Below, in pieces: positions 50,001-58,054 of a stretch of 64,000 bases of DNA. The DNA lies in the NCBI RefSeq assembly GCF_963674925.1, contig NZ_OY771649.1, positions 1,116,001 to 1,180,000 of the forward strand. Reading direction: 5' to 3'. This DNA comes from an uncultured Draconibacterium sp. (lineage in GTDB: Bacteria; Bacteroidota; Bacteroidia; Bacteroidales; Prolixibacteraceae). The translations under genes and the position numbers were made by a program. Position 1 is the first letter of the stretch; each line of letters opens with the position of its first letter. The notes beneath the pieces are model-generated. The model saw nothing but the letters and a program-made list of their open reading frames with translations. It was not told where the DNA came from and made no database searches.

Positions 50001-50150
50001 GGTTTGCACTCATATGCACAGGGCGAAGCCGCTCCAATACCTTCAGGCGTTTATGTTGCCGTGGCAGTTGTAGCGCTGGTGATTGTTTCAGCCTATTTCT
50101 CCGAAAAAACAAATCCTATTGTTGAAGAGGAAGTGGTTAACGAAGAATAA
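47058..50150 (+). CDS. ResB-CcsA fused cytochrome c biogenesis protein
   Basis: This 1030-residue protein attaches heme to apocytochromes c (System II). I use the ATG at 47058 (MKKLSSLLFSMFF); the frame upstream overlaps the terminator. The N-terminal ResB (CcsB) half has three helices, a large periplasmic domain and a fourth helix. An internal segment (LLSISAQA) precedes a second exported domain. The C-terminal half is CcsA: WYISGHAPWSNGYESM, SYWLIVHVAVITASYGFLGISALLGF and the heme-handling WGRYWGWDPKETWALVT followed by THMHRIPGM. It serves the neighbouring 44 heme sites. Confidence 0.95.
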   Translation: MKKLSSLLFSMFFTGILVVIFAIAIGYATFIENDYGTTTAKILIYNSRWFEILLFILCINIVGSVFKYKLIARKKWTILLFHISFIVIGVGAIITRYYGYEGSMHIRENSSSDFIISEASFVTVKVSDGTETVEVSSEVKFSPYTANRFSEKIHFKGKTIHISNQQFMPSAVEKIALDPNGEPIVSLITVVNGSSRNDFVLRNDNTKNLNGLTLGFGNNTNTDVQLSLKDGNLYISANDTIQEAGMMSEKSESIAPHTSKLVDTQKAYTYKNLTFAIKQFLPNASVQLAYQKPTQEMSPPDAFKAAISTGEESKELIVYGRTREVGDFYTTSIDGMNVSVSYGSRIIQLPFAIQLNDFQLERYPGSMSPSSYASEVVLKDGATEMPFRIFMNNILKYKGYRFFQSSYDTDERGTILSVNHDSAGTSVTYFGYLIMAIGMLLTLFNKNSRFKTLLKASAQLREKRKKLFAVLVTGVLLSISAQAQNTSPAPINSDHSKSFESLLIQDRKGRVEPVSTLASEILRKVAKKTSWENLSPSEVFLDMQANPELWKNIAIIKVANPELRRTIGITGKYASFNSIVRPREMGGYILSSEVQAAYAKESNHRNKYDKEIMNVDERVNILMAIFTGDFMTIFPVPNDDNHKWVSINEAKELPAQNADFARQTVSSYLQSVQIRDWATANQLLNNLKQNQETIGAKIIPSATKVKMEVIYNNLNIFGKLSKIFMFTGLILLMLQLLTLFNPNIKLRYLKSFAFYFILLLFVAETAGLAIRWYISGHAPWSNGYESMVFISWATALGGLIFAKRSEITLSLTSVLAGLTLMVAGMSWMSPEITNLVPVLKSYWLIVHVAVITASYGFLGISALLGFLNLILMIFRNKRNSDRINHTIKELVNIIQIALIIGLLMVTLGSFLGGVWANESWGRYWGWDPKETWALVTVLVYTFITHMHRIPGMRGSFAMSVAAVLGISSVLMTYFGVNYYLSGLHSYAQGEAAPIPSGVYVAVAVVALVIVSAYFSEKTNPIVEEEVVNEE

Positions 50151-50166
50151 ATTATTGATGGACAGG

Positions 50167-51660
50167 TTAATATTTTAAAAACCTGTCCATCAATATTCTT
50201 TTACCTTCTTTACGAATTTCTATCAAATAATAACTGGCATTTAAATCGGAAAGATCTAGTTTTAAATCCCCGTTACCTTGCTTATGAATCAGCATTCTTC
50301 CCGACAAATCGTAAACAATACACTCGTATTGTTGTAATTGGGCACCTTGAATCTTTATATAATCTGTTGCAGGGTTTGGGAATATTCTTACATCAGCCAG
50401 ATCTTGAGTATAGATGCCAACCGGGGAATTTTGCTTAAAATGGTAGCTTGTGGTTGCGCTATTCAGCCATTCTCCATCGGAATAAGAATATGATTCAATA
50501 TGATCAGCCACAATATTGTAAAAATCCAACATCGGTAAAAATGCATATACAAACTCCTGATTTTCCACTTCTTCAGGTACGATAGAATTTACAGCAAAGA
50601 ATTTTGTGCTGGCGACATCATTCCAGTTATTATCCCAACTTTGCACCAAGGTCTCATAAATCTGATCCTCACTATTTCTGCTAAAATGTTGTTTCCTTGT
50701 ATCTTCCAACCAATCGTTTAAGTCGTAATCCCAGATGAAAAGTGTTTCTGCAGTTATATTCAATGATGCGTCATAATCATACTTAACTTTCCGGTCAGGA
50801 ATGAAATTATCTTCGCCCCACCCCTCTACATACTCTGTTATTTCATCTAAAAGATTGAGTAGGTTGTAGGAATATACGATTTCATATTTTTTGGTCCTTA
50901 CCATCTCGTAACTATCATAATTATAGGCCGTTTCGACACCTATATTACCAAGAGAATCATAGTCATATTCCAGTATTTCGAAGGTGGACCAGCGATAATA
51001 GAAATAATCCCACTCCATGGTATTCACCTGTTTCAGCCGGCTTATGGAATCGTAACTGTATTCCAACCGTGAAACTTTCTCCCAATCATCGTATTCATCA
51101 AACTTTTCCATACTCCACTCAGCTATTAGCAGCCCATCCTCGTAACCGTAATAGTTTTTCGTATACATCCGGTAATTGATTGTTACATATTTCTGAAATT
51201 CTAAAGAATCCAACCTGCCCTCGTCGCTAAAAGAATAATTGCTGGCACCACTAATTAACCAATGGTTATCCTTATTTACCCAGTTATAATCCTTAACAAT
51301 CATCATATGTCCACCATTTTGAGTAGCTAATGTTTGCCGGGAATTATTTTCGATTTGTTGAGAAGATTCATTTAACTCTCGCACTACTATACTATCCAGT
51401 GTCCACAAAGCTGAAGAATTCGAAACCCCGCTTTTGAGGTGTACCTTAAATTGATTCAGAAAATTAGATTTTGAAAAATGATCACTGCTTTTTAGCAATG
51501 CTACTTTATCTTTAGCGGGCTTTGTAATGCCGTCTTTCGACAAACGATATTCATATATTCCGAGTGAATCGGCTGTATCAAAGTCGCTTTGATATTTCTG
51601 CGCCGGCAGCATAAAAACCGACGTAGTAAAAAGGAGAAATAATATAATGTTTTTTACCAT
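50167..51660 (-). CDS. T9SS-secreted protein with sorting domain
   Basis: This 497-residue secreted protein has a signal peptide (1-21, ending LPAQ) and a long beta-rich body with repeated tyrosine-rich segments (RLEYSYDSISRLKQV, EYDYDSLGNIG, KYDYDASLNIT) that resemble YD/RHS-like repeats. The last 80 residues form a type A T9SS C-terminal sorting domain: VRIFPNPATDYIKIQG, YDLSGRMLIHKQG, YYLIEIRKEGKRI. It is therefore exported by the type IX secretion system. Function of the body is unknown. It is on the minus strand, convergent with the ResB-CcsA gene. Confidence 0.9.
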   Translation of the reverse strand: MVKNIILFLLFTTSVFMLPAQKYQSDFDTADSLGIYEYRLSKDGITKPAKDKVALLKSSDHFSKSNFLNQFKVHLKSGVSNSSALWTLDSIVVRELNESSQQIENNSRQTLATQNGGHMMIVKDYNWVNKDNHWLISGASNYSFSDEGRLDSLEFQKYVTINYRMYTKNYYGYEDGLLIAEWSMEKFDEYDDWEKVSRLEYSYDSISRLKQVNTMEWDYFYYRWSTFEILEYDYDSLGNIGVETAYNYDSYEMVRTKKYEIVYSYNLLNLLDEITEYVEGWGEDNFIPDRKVKYDYDASLNITAETLFIWDYDLNDWLEDTRKQHFSRNSEDQIYETLVQSWDNNWNDVASTKFFAVNSIVPEEVENQEFVYAFLPMLDFYNIVADHIESYSYSDGEWLNSATTSYHFKQNSPVGIYTQDLADVRIFPNPATDYIKIQGAQLQQYECIVYDLSGRMLIHKQGNGDLKLDLSDLNASYYLIEIRKEGKRILMDRFLKY

Positions 51661-51832
51661 TGAGTAAATCTTATTCGGTTTTAAATATAACTAAATCGCT
51701 TTTATTCCAGTTGCTCTTTTTATCCTAAAGCCATACAGCCTGTTTGCCAGTTTCTTTTACCCATTAAGAAAATGCTATTCAGCACTTTTTACTCAATCAC
51801 ATCTACACATCTAGATTCTTTACTATATTTGT

Positions 51833-51952
51833 AGCGGCTCCGAGCCAATCTTCCTAAAGTGTCAACCAGGGGATTTTGGCCGATGGGATTACCCGGAAAC
51901 AGGTGGTCCTCCCGCATCCCGGTAAGGCCGGGGTAAATTGGAAAGGAGAAAG
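51833..51952 (+). ncRNA. Probable Moco (molybdenum cofactor) riboswitch
   Basis: The region upstream of the molybdopterin genes has conserved Moco-RNA blocks: GGCTCCGAGCC at 51836, AACCAGGGGATTTTGGCCGA at 51864, CCCGGAAACAGGTGG near 51893, CCTCCCGCATCCCGG at 51908, and TTGGAAAGGAG near 51938. In known examples the CTCCG, CCTCCCG and GGAAAGG elements frame the aptamer. The structure could not be folded here. It would repress the operon when molybdenum or tungsten cofactor is abundant. The remaining 320 bp up to 52275 holds only a pair of 13-bp inverted arms (52142-52154 and 52226-52238). Confidence 0.75.
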
Positions 51953-52275
51953 AGCAAATTCTGCATTGGGAGAACTGAAGCTCCTTCCCTTCCCTGAAAC
52001 ATATTAACCTGAGGTCAATTATAAATCTTGCCTCAGTTTCTGGAAATTTTTAACAGAAATTATTGCAGATTTTGAAGGACTATCGGGATAATTCAAAAAA
52101 ATATGGAGTGATTTATGCAAAAATTTGAGAAATCCGAAGGAAATTACAGAAATGCACAATCTTTAAACAGAAAACCTCTTAAAATAGCCCGCTATTCTTG
52201 CGATATTTTCAGTCCAAATCTCGCACATTTCTGTAATTCTGAGGTTAACATCTATAACTGAACTCAGGTTATTAA
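51953..52275. other. Leader region between riboswitch and mobB-like gene
   Basis: AACCTGAGG and CCTCAGTTT (52008-52042 area) form a hairpin. AATTACAGAAATG (52142-52154) and CATTTCTGTAATT (52226-52238) form a larger inverted pair enclosing 71 nt. These could be the expression platform of the riboswitch or a small insertion. There is no gene. Confidence 0.45.
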
Positions 52276-52824
52276 ATGACACAAGTAGAAAAAGATACCA
52301 AAATCGATTATCCGAACTTGCTATTAATTGCAGGCAACGGAAGAAATGTGGGGAAAACCTACTTTGCCTGTCGCGTAATCGAGTCTTTATCCAAACAAGC
52401 TCCCATTACCGGACTTAAAATCACTTCGCATATTCATGCGCACAACAGCAATGATGTACTTCTAAAAGATAAGCATTACCTTATTCTGCAGGAAAAGCAA
52501 ATTACCGGCAAAGACAGTTCGCTGATGTTACAGGCCGGAGCCAAACAGGTTTTCTTTGTAATGGCCGAACCGAAGTATCTTCCCGAAGCTTTTGATAAAC
52601 TATCGGCTTATTTACCTGAAACACCAATTGTTTGCGAATCAGGAGGATTACATGATATTATTCATCCCGGGTTGTTCTATTTTATTCAGCTGAAAGAAAC
52701 TCAGGTTAAAAAAACACAACACCTGATTCACAATCCGATAATTGTGATTAATGACGGAGAAAACCTTAAATTTGATTATACTAAAATTCAGCTCATCAAC
52801 AATAAATTTTCACTCATTTCATGA
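52276..52824 (+). CDS. mobB: MobB-like P-loop protein of cofactor biosynthesis
   Basis: This 182-residue protein has a P-loop AGNGRNVGKTYF (20-28), with TGLKITSHIHAH as the later nucleotide or substrate region. MobB binds GTP and helps attach a nucleotide to molybdopterin, though it is not essential. GLHDIIHPGLFYFIQ and conserved HN motifs support the assignment. Its stop overlaps the ATG of moeA (52821). It is the first gene after the putative Moco riboswitch. Confidence 0.82.
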   Translation: MTQVEKDTKIDYPNLLLIAGNGRNVGKTYFACRVIESLSKQAPITGLKITSHIHAHNSNDVLLKDKHYLILQEKQITGKDSSLMLQAGAKQVFFVMAEPKYLPEAFDKLSAYLPETPIVCESGGLHDIIHPGLFYFIQLKETQVKKTQHLIHNPIIVINDGENLKFDYTKIQLINNKFSLIS

Positions 52825-53996
52825 ACCAATTTGAAGAAATACAACAGCTGATCGGCAATTTGTCACCGGTTCTACCAACCGAAAAGGTACAGCTGAAAGA
52901 TGCCTTTAACCGGGTACTACAGGAAGATGTAGTGGCTGATTTAAATATGCCACCTTTCAATAAATCAGCGATGGACGGTTATGCCTGTCGACTTGAAGAC
53001 ATTGCCAATGAGTTGGAAGTGCTGGAAGTGATAAATGCCGGTAAAATCGCGTCTGTTAGAATTGGGAAAAACCAGTGTGTTAAAATTATGACCGGCGCTG
53101 CTGTTCCTCCCGAATGCGATTGCGTATTTATGGTTGAAGATGCGGAAGAGCTTCCGGAAAATAAGGTGCGTTGTAACAACCCGAAAACGAAAAAAAATAT
53201 TTGTTACCTCGGTGAAGATTATAAAGAAGGTGATATACTGCTAAAAAAGGGGGCCTTAATAAATGTCCCACAAATGGCAGTGCTTGCCGGAGCAGGTTAT
53301 GCAGAGGTGTTGGTTTCAAAACGCCCCAAAGTAACTGTAATTGCCACCGGCAGTGAGTTGGTATCTCCATCTGAAACGCCAAAACCCGGACAGATACGAA
53401 ACAGTAATTCCAGCCAGGTGATCACCCAGATTAAGAAAATGAACCTTGAAATTGTGGATGAACAAGTACTGGTTGACGACTACGAATTGCTCACGAAAAG
53501 TTTTAACAAAGCACTGGAATCGAGCGATTTTGTCGTATTTACAGGCGGAGCATCGGTTGGCGATTTCGATTTTATTCCGGAGATCTTGAAAGAACAAGGA
53601 TTTAAAATATACTGGGATCACACGGGAATTAAACCGGGTAACCCAATGACTTTTTCAGAAAAGGAGGGCAAGTTCGTTTTTGGACTTTCCGGGAATCCGG
53701 TATCGTCATTCGTGCAGTTTGAGTTGATTGCCAAACCCGTGATCTACAAACTACTCGGAGCCAATTACACACCATTGCGTATTAAAGCCCGAATGAATTT
53801 TACTTATCAACGGAAAAGAGCCAATCGACTGGCAATTATGCCGGTTGTTATTGATGACAATGGGGCCATTTCAGAAATTCCGTTTCATGGATCGGCGCAT
53901 ATAAATGCACTGGCCTTTGCAAATGCCCTGCTGGAAGTGCCGCTGGGAGTTTCAAGCATTCAAACCAACGAATTTGCATATGTACGACCGCTTTAA
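52821..53996 (+). CDS. moeA: Molybdopterin molybdotransferase
   Basis: MoeA inserts molybdenum into adenylylated molybdopterin. The 391-residue length is typical. DLNMPPFNKSAMDGYACRLEDI at the N-terminus, MTGAAVPPECDCVFMVED and the C-terminal MoCF domain FTGGASVGDFDFIPEIL and TFSEKEGKFVFGLSGNPVSSFVQFEL are diagnostic. It overlaps mobB (ATGA) at its start and the moaA ATG at its end, so three genes are translationally linked. Confidence 0.96.
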   Translation: MNQFEEIQQLIGNLSPVLPTEKVQLKDAFNRVLQEDVVADLNMPPFNKSAMDGYACRLEDIANELEVLEVINAGKIASVRIGKNQCVKIMTGAAVPPECDCVFMVEDAEELPENKVRCNNPKTKKNICYLGEDYKEGDILLKKGALINVPQMAVLAGAGYAEVLVSKRPKVTVIATGSELVSPSETPKPGQIRNSNSSQVITQIKKMNLEIVDEQVLVDDYELLTKSFNKALESSDFVVFTGGASVGDFDFIPEILKEQGFKIYWDHTGIKPGNPMTFSEKEGKFVFGLSGNPVSSFVQFELIAKPVIYKLLGANYTPLRIKARMNFTYQRKRANRLAIMPVVIDDNGAISEIPFHGSAHINALAFANALLEVPLGVSSIQTNEFAYVRPL

Positions 53997-54780
53997 CAGA
54001 CATATCAACTACCTGCGCATTTCGGTTACTGACCGCTGCAATTTCCGTTGTGAATACTGTATGCCGGCCGAAGGTTTGCCACTAAAAAAGCACGAGGATA
54101 TTCTTTCATTTCAAGAAATTACCGACATCGTTAAAGCGGGAGTAAAACTTGGGATTAAAAAACTCCGAATTACCGGAGGTGAACCATTGGTACGCAAAGA
54201 TCTTCCGGAGTTGATCAGTATGCTATCAGCCATTCCGGAGATTGAGGATATTGGAATGACAACAAACGGTGTTCTTTTGCCTCGTTATGCCAAAGCATTA
54301 AAGGCTGCCGGATTAAAACGGGTGAACATCAGTCTGGATACCATGAACGCGGACAAATTCAAAAAGATTACCCGTGTTGGCGAACTTAAAGATGTATTGA
54401 TGGGAATTGATGCGGCATTGGACGCCGATCTACAACCGGTTAAAATCAACTTTGTTCGCATTCCGGGCGAAAACGAAGAGGATGAACAGGAAGTACGGGA
54501 ATTCTGCCAAAATAAAGGTTTGAAGCTGCGTTTTATTCGCCAGATGGATTTGCGCACCGGTGAATTTTATGCCGTTGATGGAGGTTTAGGCGGCATTTGC
54601 AAAATCTGTAACCGCCTGCGTTTAACTGCCGACGGGTTTATTGTTCCATGCCTGCATTCGGGATTGCGTTACAGCACCCGTGAACTCGGTATCGAAGAAG
54701 CATACAACCAGGCATTGCAAAACAAACCGGAAAAAGGAGTAGGAACCGAATCACACGATTTTTCAAATATTGGAGGATAG
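53980..54780 (+). CDS. moaA: GTP 3',8-cyclase MoaA, compact form
   Basis: MoaA catalyses the first Moco step, rearranging GTP by radical chemistry. I use the ATG at 53980 (MYDRFNRHINYLRISVTDRCN), inside the moeA 3' end. This 266-residue protein has the radical SAM cluster C20-x3-C24-x2-C27, TGGEPLVRKD for SAM binding, the second cluster C207-x2-C210-x13-C224 and the conserved C-terminal GG. Usual MoaA has about 325 residues, so the middle domain before the second cluster (after RQMDLRTGEF) is shortened by roughly 60. All cluster ligands remain, so it is probably active. Confidence 0.93.
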   Translation: MYDRFNRHINYLRISVTDRCNFRCEYCMPAEGLPLKKHEDILSFQEITDIVKAGVKLGIKKLRITGGEPLVRKDLPELISMLSAIPEIEDIGMTTNGVLLPRYAKALKAAGLKRVNISLDTMNADKFKKITRVGELKDVLMGIDAALDADLQPVKINFVRIPGENEEDEQEVREFCQNKGLKLRFIRQMDLRTGEFYAVDGGLGGICKICNRLRLTADGFIVPCLHSGLRYSTRELGIEEAYNQALQNKPEKGVGTESHDFSNIGG

Positions 54781-54783
54781 AAT

Positions 54784-55230
54784 ATGAGTCAATTATCACA
54801 TATAAACGACGAAGGAAAAGCAAACATGGTGGATGTGGGCCACAAACCACAACAGGTACGCACCGCCAAAGCATCGGGTTTTATTGCTTTACAGCCCGAA
54901 ACCATTCGGCTGATAAACGAAAGCCTGATAAAAAAAGGCGATGTAATTACCATTGCTGAAATTGCAGGAATTCAGGCAGCAAAAGAAACATCGCGGCTAA
55001 TTCCGCTTTGCCATCCATTGCAGCTTACCAAAGTGGAAGTAAAAGCTGAAGTTCAGGAGAATGGCGTTTTGGTAAAAAGTTTGACCAAATGTATAGGGCA
55101 AACCGGCGTTGAAATGGAAGCCTTAACCGCCGTGAATGTTGCGCTGCTGACTATTTACGACATGTGTAAAGCCGTAGACAAAAACATGGTAATGAGCGAT
55201 GTAAAACTTGACTTTAAGGAGAAAATATAA
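54784..55230 (+). CDS. moaC: Cyclic pyranopterin monophosphate synthase
   Basis: MoaC converts the MoaA product to cyclic pyranopterin monophosphate. The 148-residue protein has MVDVGHKPQQVRTAKASGFI, TSRLIPLCHPLQLTKVEV, GQTGVEMEALTAVNVALLTIYDMCKAVDK and VMSDVKLDFKEKI, with the active-site lysines and histidine. It starts 3 nt after the moaA stop. It is slightly shorter than typical (no long GGKSG tail). Confidence 0.96.
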   Translation: MSQLSHINDEGKANMVDVGHKPQQVRTAKASGFIALQPETIRLINESLIKKGDVITIAEIAGIQAAKETSRLIPLCHPLQLTKVEVKAEVQENGVLVKSLTKCIGQTGVEMEALTAVNVALLTIYDMCKAVDKNMVMSDVKLDFKEKI

Positions 55231-55237
55231 TACAGAA

Positions 55238-56176
55238 ATGGAAGCACAAACCTGCAAAATAAAATCACTGAATATTTCGGAAAAGAAAGGCACGATTAAA
55301 ACCCCTCGTAAAGAATTAAAGCTAAACCTGGATGGAATTGAAGGCGATGCTCACGCCGGGAAATGGCACCGACAGATAAGTCTGCTGGCTGCCGAAAGCA
55401 TTAAAAGTTTTGAAGGAGAATTAGGCCGCGAGATCAAATATGGCGAATTTGCCGAAAACATTACCACCGAAGGAATCGCAGTTCATAAAGCGATGCCTTT
55501 TGATCGGTTCAAAGCAGGGAACCTGGAATTGGAAGTAACACAAATTGGTAAAAAATGCCACGGCGACAATTGTGAGATTTTTCAACTGGCAGGGAAATGT
55601 GTGATGCCAAAAGAAGGAATCTTCTGCCGGGTTATAAGACCGGGAATTCTTACTGAAAACGAAGAATTGGAATACATTCCAAAAACATTCCGAATTAAGG
55701 TAATTACTTTGAGCGACCGTGCTTTCCATGGTATTTACAAAGACAAAAGCGGTCCACATCTCGAGAAACTGAGCAAAGAATGGTTCTTTTCAAAAACATA
55801 CCTGTGCGAGACATCACGCACCGTAATTCCTGATGAAAAAGGATTATTGGAAACCGAACTTCAAAATGCTGTTAACGACGGATTCGATATTATTTACACG
55901 ACCGGCAGCACCGGAATAGGGCCACGCGATATTGCTCCCGCTGTAATCGAAAACTTCATCGATTTGGAGATTCCGGGAATTATGGATCACATTCGACTGA
56001 AATACGGGGCAGAAAAACCCAATGCATTACTCAGCCGATCCATCGCCGGAGTTAAAAACAAAACACTGGTATTCTCGCTGCCGGGCAGTACCAAAGCTGT
56101 AAACGAATATCTAACAGAGATTCATAAAATACTGATGCATTCGTTTTTGATGCTTCATGGAATTGACGGGCATTAA
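55238..56176 (+). CDS. MOSC domain fused to MogA/MoaB
   Basis: This 312-residue fusion starts with a MOSC domain (1 to about 145: AESIKSFEGELGREIKYGEFAENITTEGI and IGKKCHGDNCEIFQLAG with the conserved cysteines) and ends with an adenylyltransferase-type MogA domain (about 150-312: VITLSDRAFHGIYKDKSGPHL, TTGSTGIGPRDIAPAVIENF, SLPGSTKAVNEYL). I use the ATG at 55238; the frame overlaps moaC. MOSC proteins bind sulfurated Mo cofactor and MogA adenylates molybdopterin, so the fusion joins two late steps. No moaD or moaE is in the operon. Confidence 0.93.
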   Translation: MEAQTCKIKSLNISEKKGTIKTPRKELKLNLDGIEGDAHAGKWHRQISLLAAESIKSFEGELGREIKYGEFAENITTEGIAVHKAMPFDRFKAGNLELEVTQIGKKCHGDNCEIFQLAGKCVMPKEGIFCRVIRPGILTENEELEYIPKTFRIKVITLSDRAFHGIYKDKSGPHLEKLSKEWFFSKTYLCETSRTVIPDEKGLLETELQNAVNDGFDIIYTTGSTGIGPRDIAPAVIENFIDLEIPGIMDHIRLKYGAEKPNALLSRSIAGVKNKTLVFSLPGSTKAVNEYLTEIHKILMHSFLMLHGIDGH

Positions 56177-56280
56177 CACCGGAAATTATTCTGTCAACAT
56201 TCCGATAATAATTTTTGCATAATGCTAATTTAATTTGCCCGGCACATCGATTCTGTTAAATTTGGACAAAAATTTGCACT

Positions 56281-57891
56281 ATGTTACGATTATCACTACT
56301 CGTGATGCTGGTTTTATCATCAGCATCATTTTTGTTTGCCCAACCCGATGAAACCAGGAATGAAAGCTGCACCAGCATTATGTTTGGGAAAGATGCCACC
56401 GACGACGGCTCGGTGATTACAGCACACACCTGCGACGCCTATTACCGCACCTGGGTAAACTTTGTTCCTGCCCAAAAATTCGACCGCGATACAACACATA
56501 AAGTTTATTGGGGAACCATGCACACCCACACTGCATGGAGTATGGACGGTTTGGAATTAAAAGGTGAAATTCCCGAGGCACGCGAAACTTACGCGTACTT
56601 GAATACAGCTTATCCGTGTCTCAACGAAAAACAACTGGCGATTGGCGAAACAACCATTACGGGCCGCAAAGAATTGCATAACGAAAACGGTCTTTTTCTG
56701 ATTGAAGAACTGGAACGTATTGCCCTGCAGCGCTGCACAAAAGCACGCGATGCCATAAAACTGATTGGCGAACTGATTAAAGAATATGGTTTTGCCGATT
56801 ATGGCGAATGTATAACCATTGCCGATACTAAAGAGGTATGGCAACTGGAGATTTTTGGCGAAGGACCGGATAAAATTGGTGGCGTTTGGGCTGCCCAGCG
56901 TATTCCGGATGATCATGTGGGAATTTCTGCAAATATTCCACGAATTGGCGAAATGGATCTTGATAATCCGGATTATTATATGGCCTCCGACAATGTTTTT
57001 GAGGTGGCTAAAGAGCTGGGATACTGGGATGGAAAAGAAACATTTAAATTCTGGAAAGCCTACAGCGGAGAGAAACCATTTGATATTCGCGAGTATTTCG
57101 TGTTAAGTTCAATGGCACCGGGTTTGAATTTGAAGTTCGATGCCGATGAATTGCCTTTCTCGGTGAAAGTGGAGAAAAAAGTGAACATTAGTGACGTAAT
57201 TGCTTTGTACAAACAAACGTACGATGGTACCGATTATGAAATGATCCGCAACCTGAAAGTTGCCCACAAAACAAAGAATGACGATGGCGAAGAAGTGATC
57301 GATACAATCATTAGTCCGGCAGCACACCCATGGCTGGCAAAAGATAAGCGCGATTTAATGAATGCGTTAGAAGAGAATTCGGTTTACCGTCACCGCCCCA
57401 TTTCTGTACAATATTGTTCGTACTCGTGGATTGCCCAGCTGCGCAATGACCTGCCCGACGAAATTGGTGGAAAAGTTTGGTTTAGCCTTGACATTCCACG
57501 GTTATCGCCGCGTGTACCCATTTACTGTGGCAACCTGAGTTTGCCTGATGCCTACAATTATTGCGGTCACAAACATTTTAGCCGCCAGTCGGCCATGTGG
57601 GCATTTACCCGCGCCAACCGTTTGGCCCTGGTAAACTGGGGTACCGGAAAAGAAATTGTTGAGCCAGTTGTTACAGAATTTGAAAATAAGGTTTTAAACG
57701 AAACTGAGTTTGTTGAAAGTCGCGCCATGGAATTACTGAAAATAGATAAAAAAAATGCAGAGAATGGTAATCCTACTCAACTCTGTAAAGAATACCTCAC
57801 CAATTATTCAAATACTTCGTTACGCTCGGCAATAAACCAATGGTGGGAGCTTGGCGATAAACTTTGGGTTGATATGCGTTGGAAGTTCTAG
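56281..57891 (+). CDS. C69-family dipeptidase
   Basis: This 536-residue exported peptidase of the Ntn-hydrolase family C69 has a signal peptide (1-20, ending LFAQ). The N-terminal nucleophile is C30 in RNESCTSIMFGKDATDDGSVITAHTCD. EDRGGVW-like and ADTKEVWQLEIFGEGPDKIGGVWAAQRI blocks, HRPISVQYCSYSWIAQLRNDLPDE and the C-terminal WGTGKEIVEPVVTEFE are typical. The precursor probably activates itself to free the cysteine. It stands in a single-gene unit with its own terminator. Confidence 0.93.
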   Translation: MLRLSLLVMLVLSSASFLFAQPDETRNESCTSIMFGKDATDDGSVITAHTCDAYYRTWVNFVPAQKFDRDTTHKVYWGTMHTHTAWSMDGLELKGEIPEARETYAYLNTAYPCLNEKQLAIGETTITGRKELHNENGLFLIEELERIALQRCTKARDAIKLIGELIKEYGFADYGECITIADTKEVWQLEIFGEGPDKIGGVWAAQRIPDDHVGISANIPRIGEMDLDNPDYYMASDNVFEVAKELGYWDGKETFKFWKAYSGEKPFDIREYFVLSSMAPGLNLKFDADELPFSVKVEKKVNISDVIALYKQTYDGTDYEMIRNLKVAHKTKNDDGEEVIDTIISPAAHPWLAKDKRDLMNALEENSVYRHRPISVQYCSYSWIAQLRNDLPDEIGGKVWFSLDIPRLSPRVPIYCGNLSLPDAYNYCGHKHFSRQSAMWAFTRANRLALVNWGTGKEIVEPVVTEFENKVLNETEFVESRAMELLKIDKKNAENGNPTQLCKEYLTNYSNTSLRSAINQWWELGDKLWVDMRWKF

Positions 57892-57914
57892 AAGCTCTCT
57901 AATTATAAAAAACG

Positions 57915-57954
57915 AAATAGCGGTAAAGATTTCATAATTCTTTACCGCTATTTT
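57915..57954 (+). terminator. Terminator after the C69 peptidase
   Basis: AAATAGCGGTAAAGA pairs with TCTTTACCGCTATTT around a 9-nt loop. The flanking A and T residues make it effective in both directions. Confidence 0.9.
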
Positions 57955-58054
57955 ATTGAATCCGCGTTATTCATATAAAAAAGCAAAATAGTATAATGCG
58001 ACGAAGTTTCGTAACCATTTTCGATACTCAAAAATGGACTCAACTAAGTCGGGA

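Noticed and set aside
36668..50150. NrfA nitrite reductase or other catalytic multiheme reductase
   Set aside because: No protein shows the CxxCK or the NrfA catalytic layout; the heme proteins look like electron carriers.
50167..51660. RHS/YD-repeat toxin
   Set aside because: Tyrosine-rich repeats are present but there is no RHS core, no C-terminal toxin and no immunity gene; the T9SS sorting domain defines it better.
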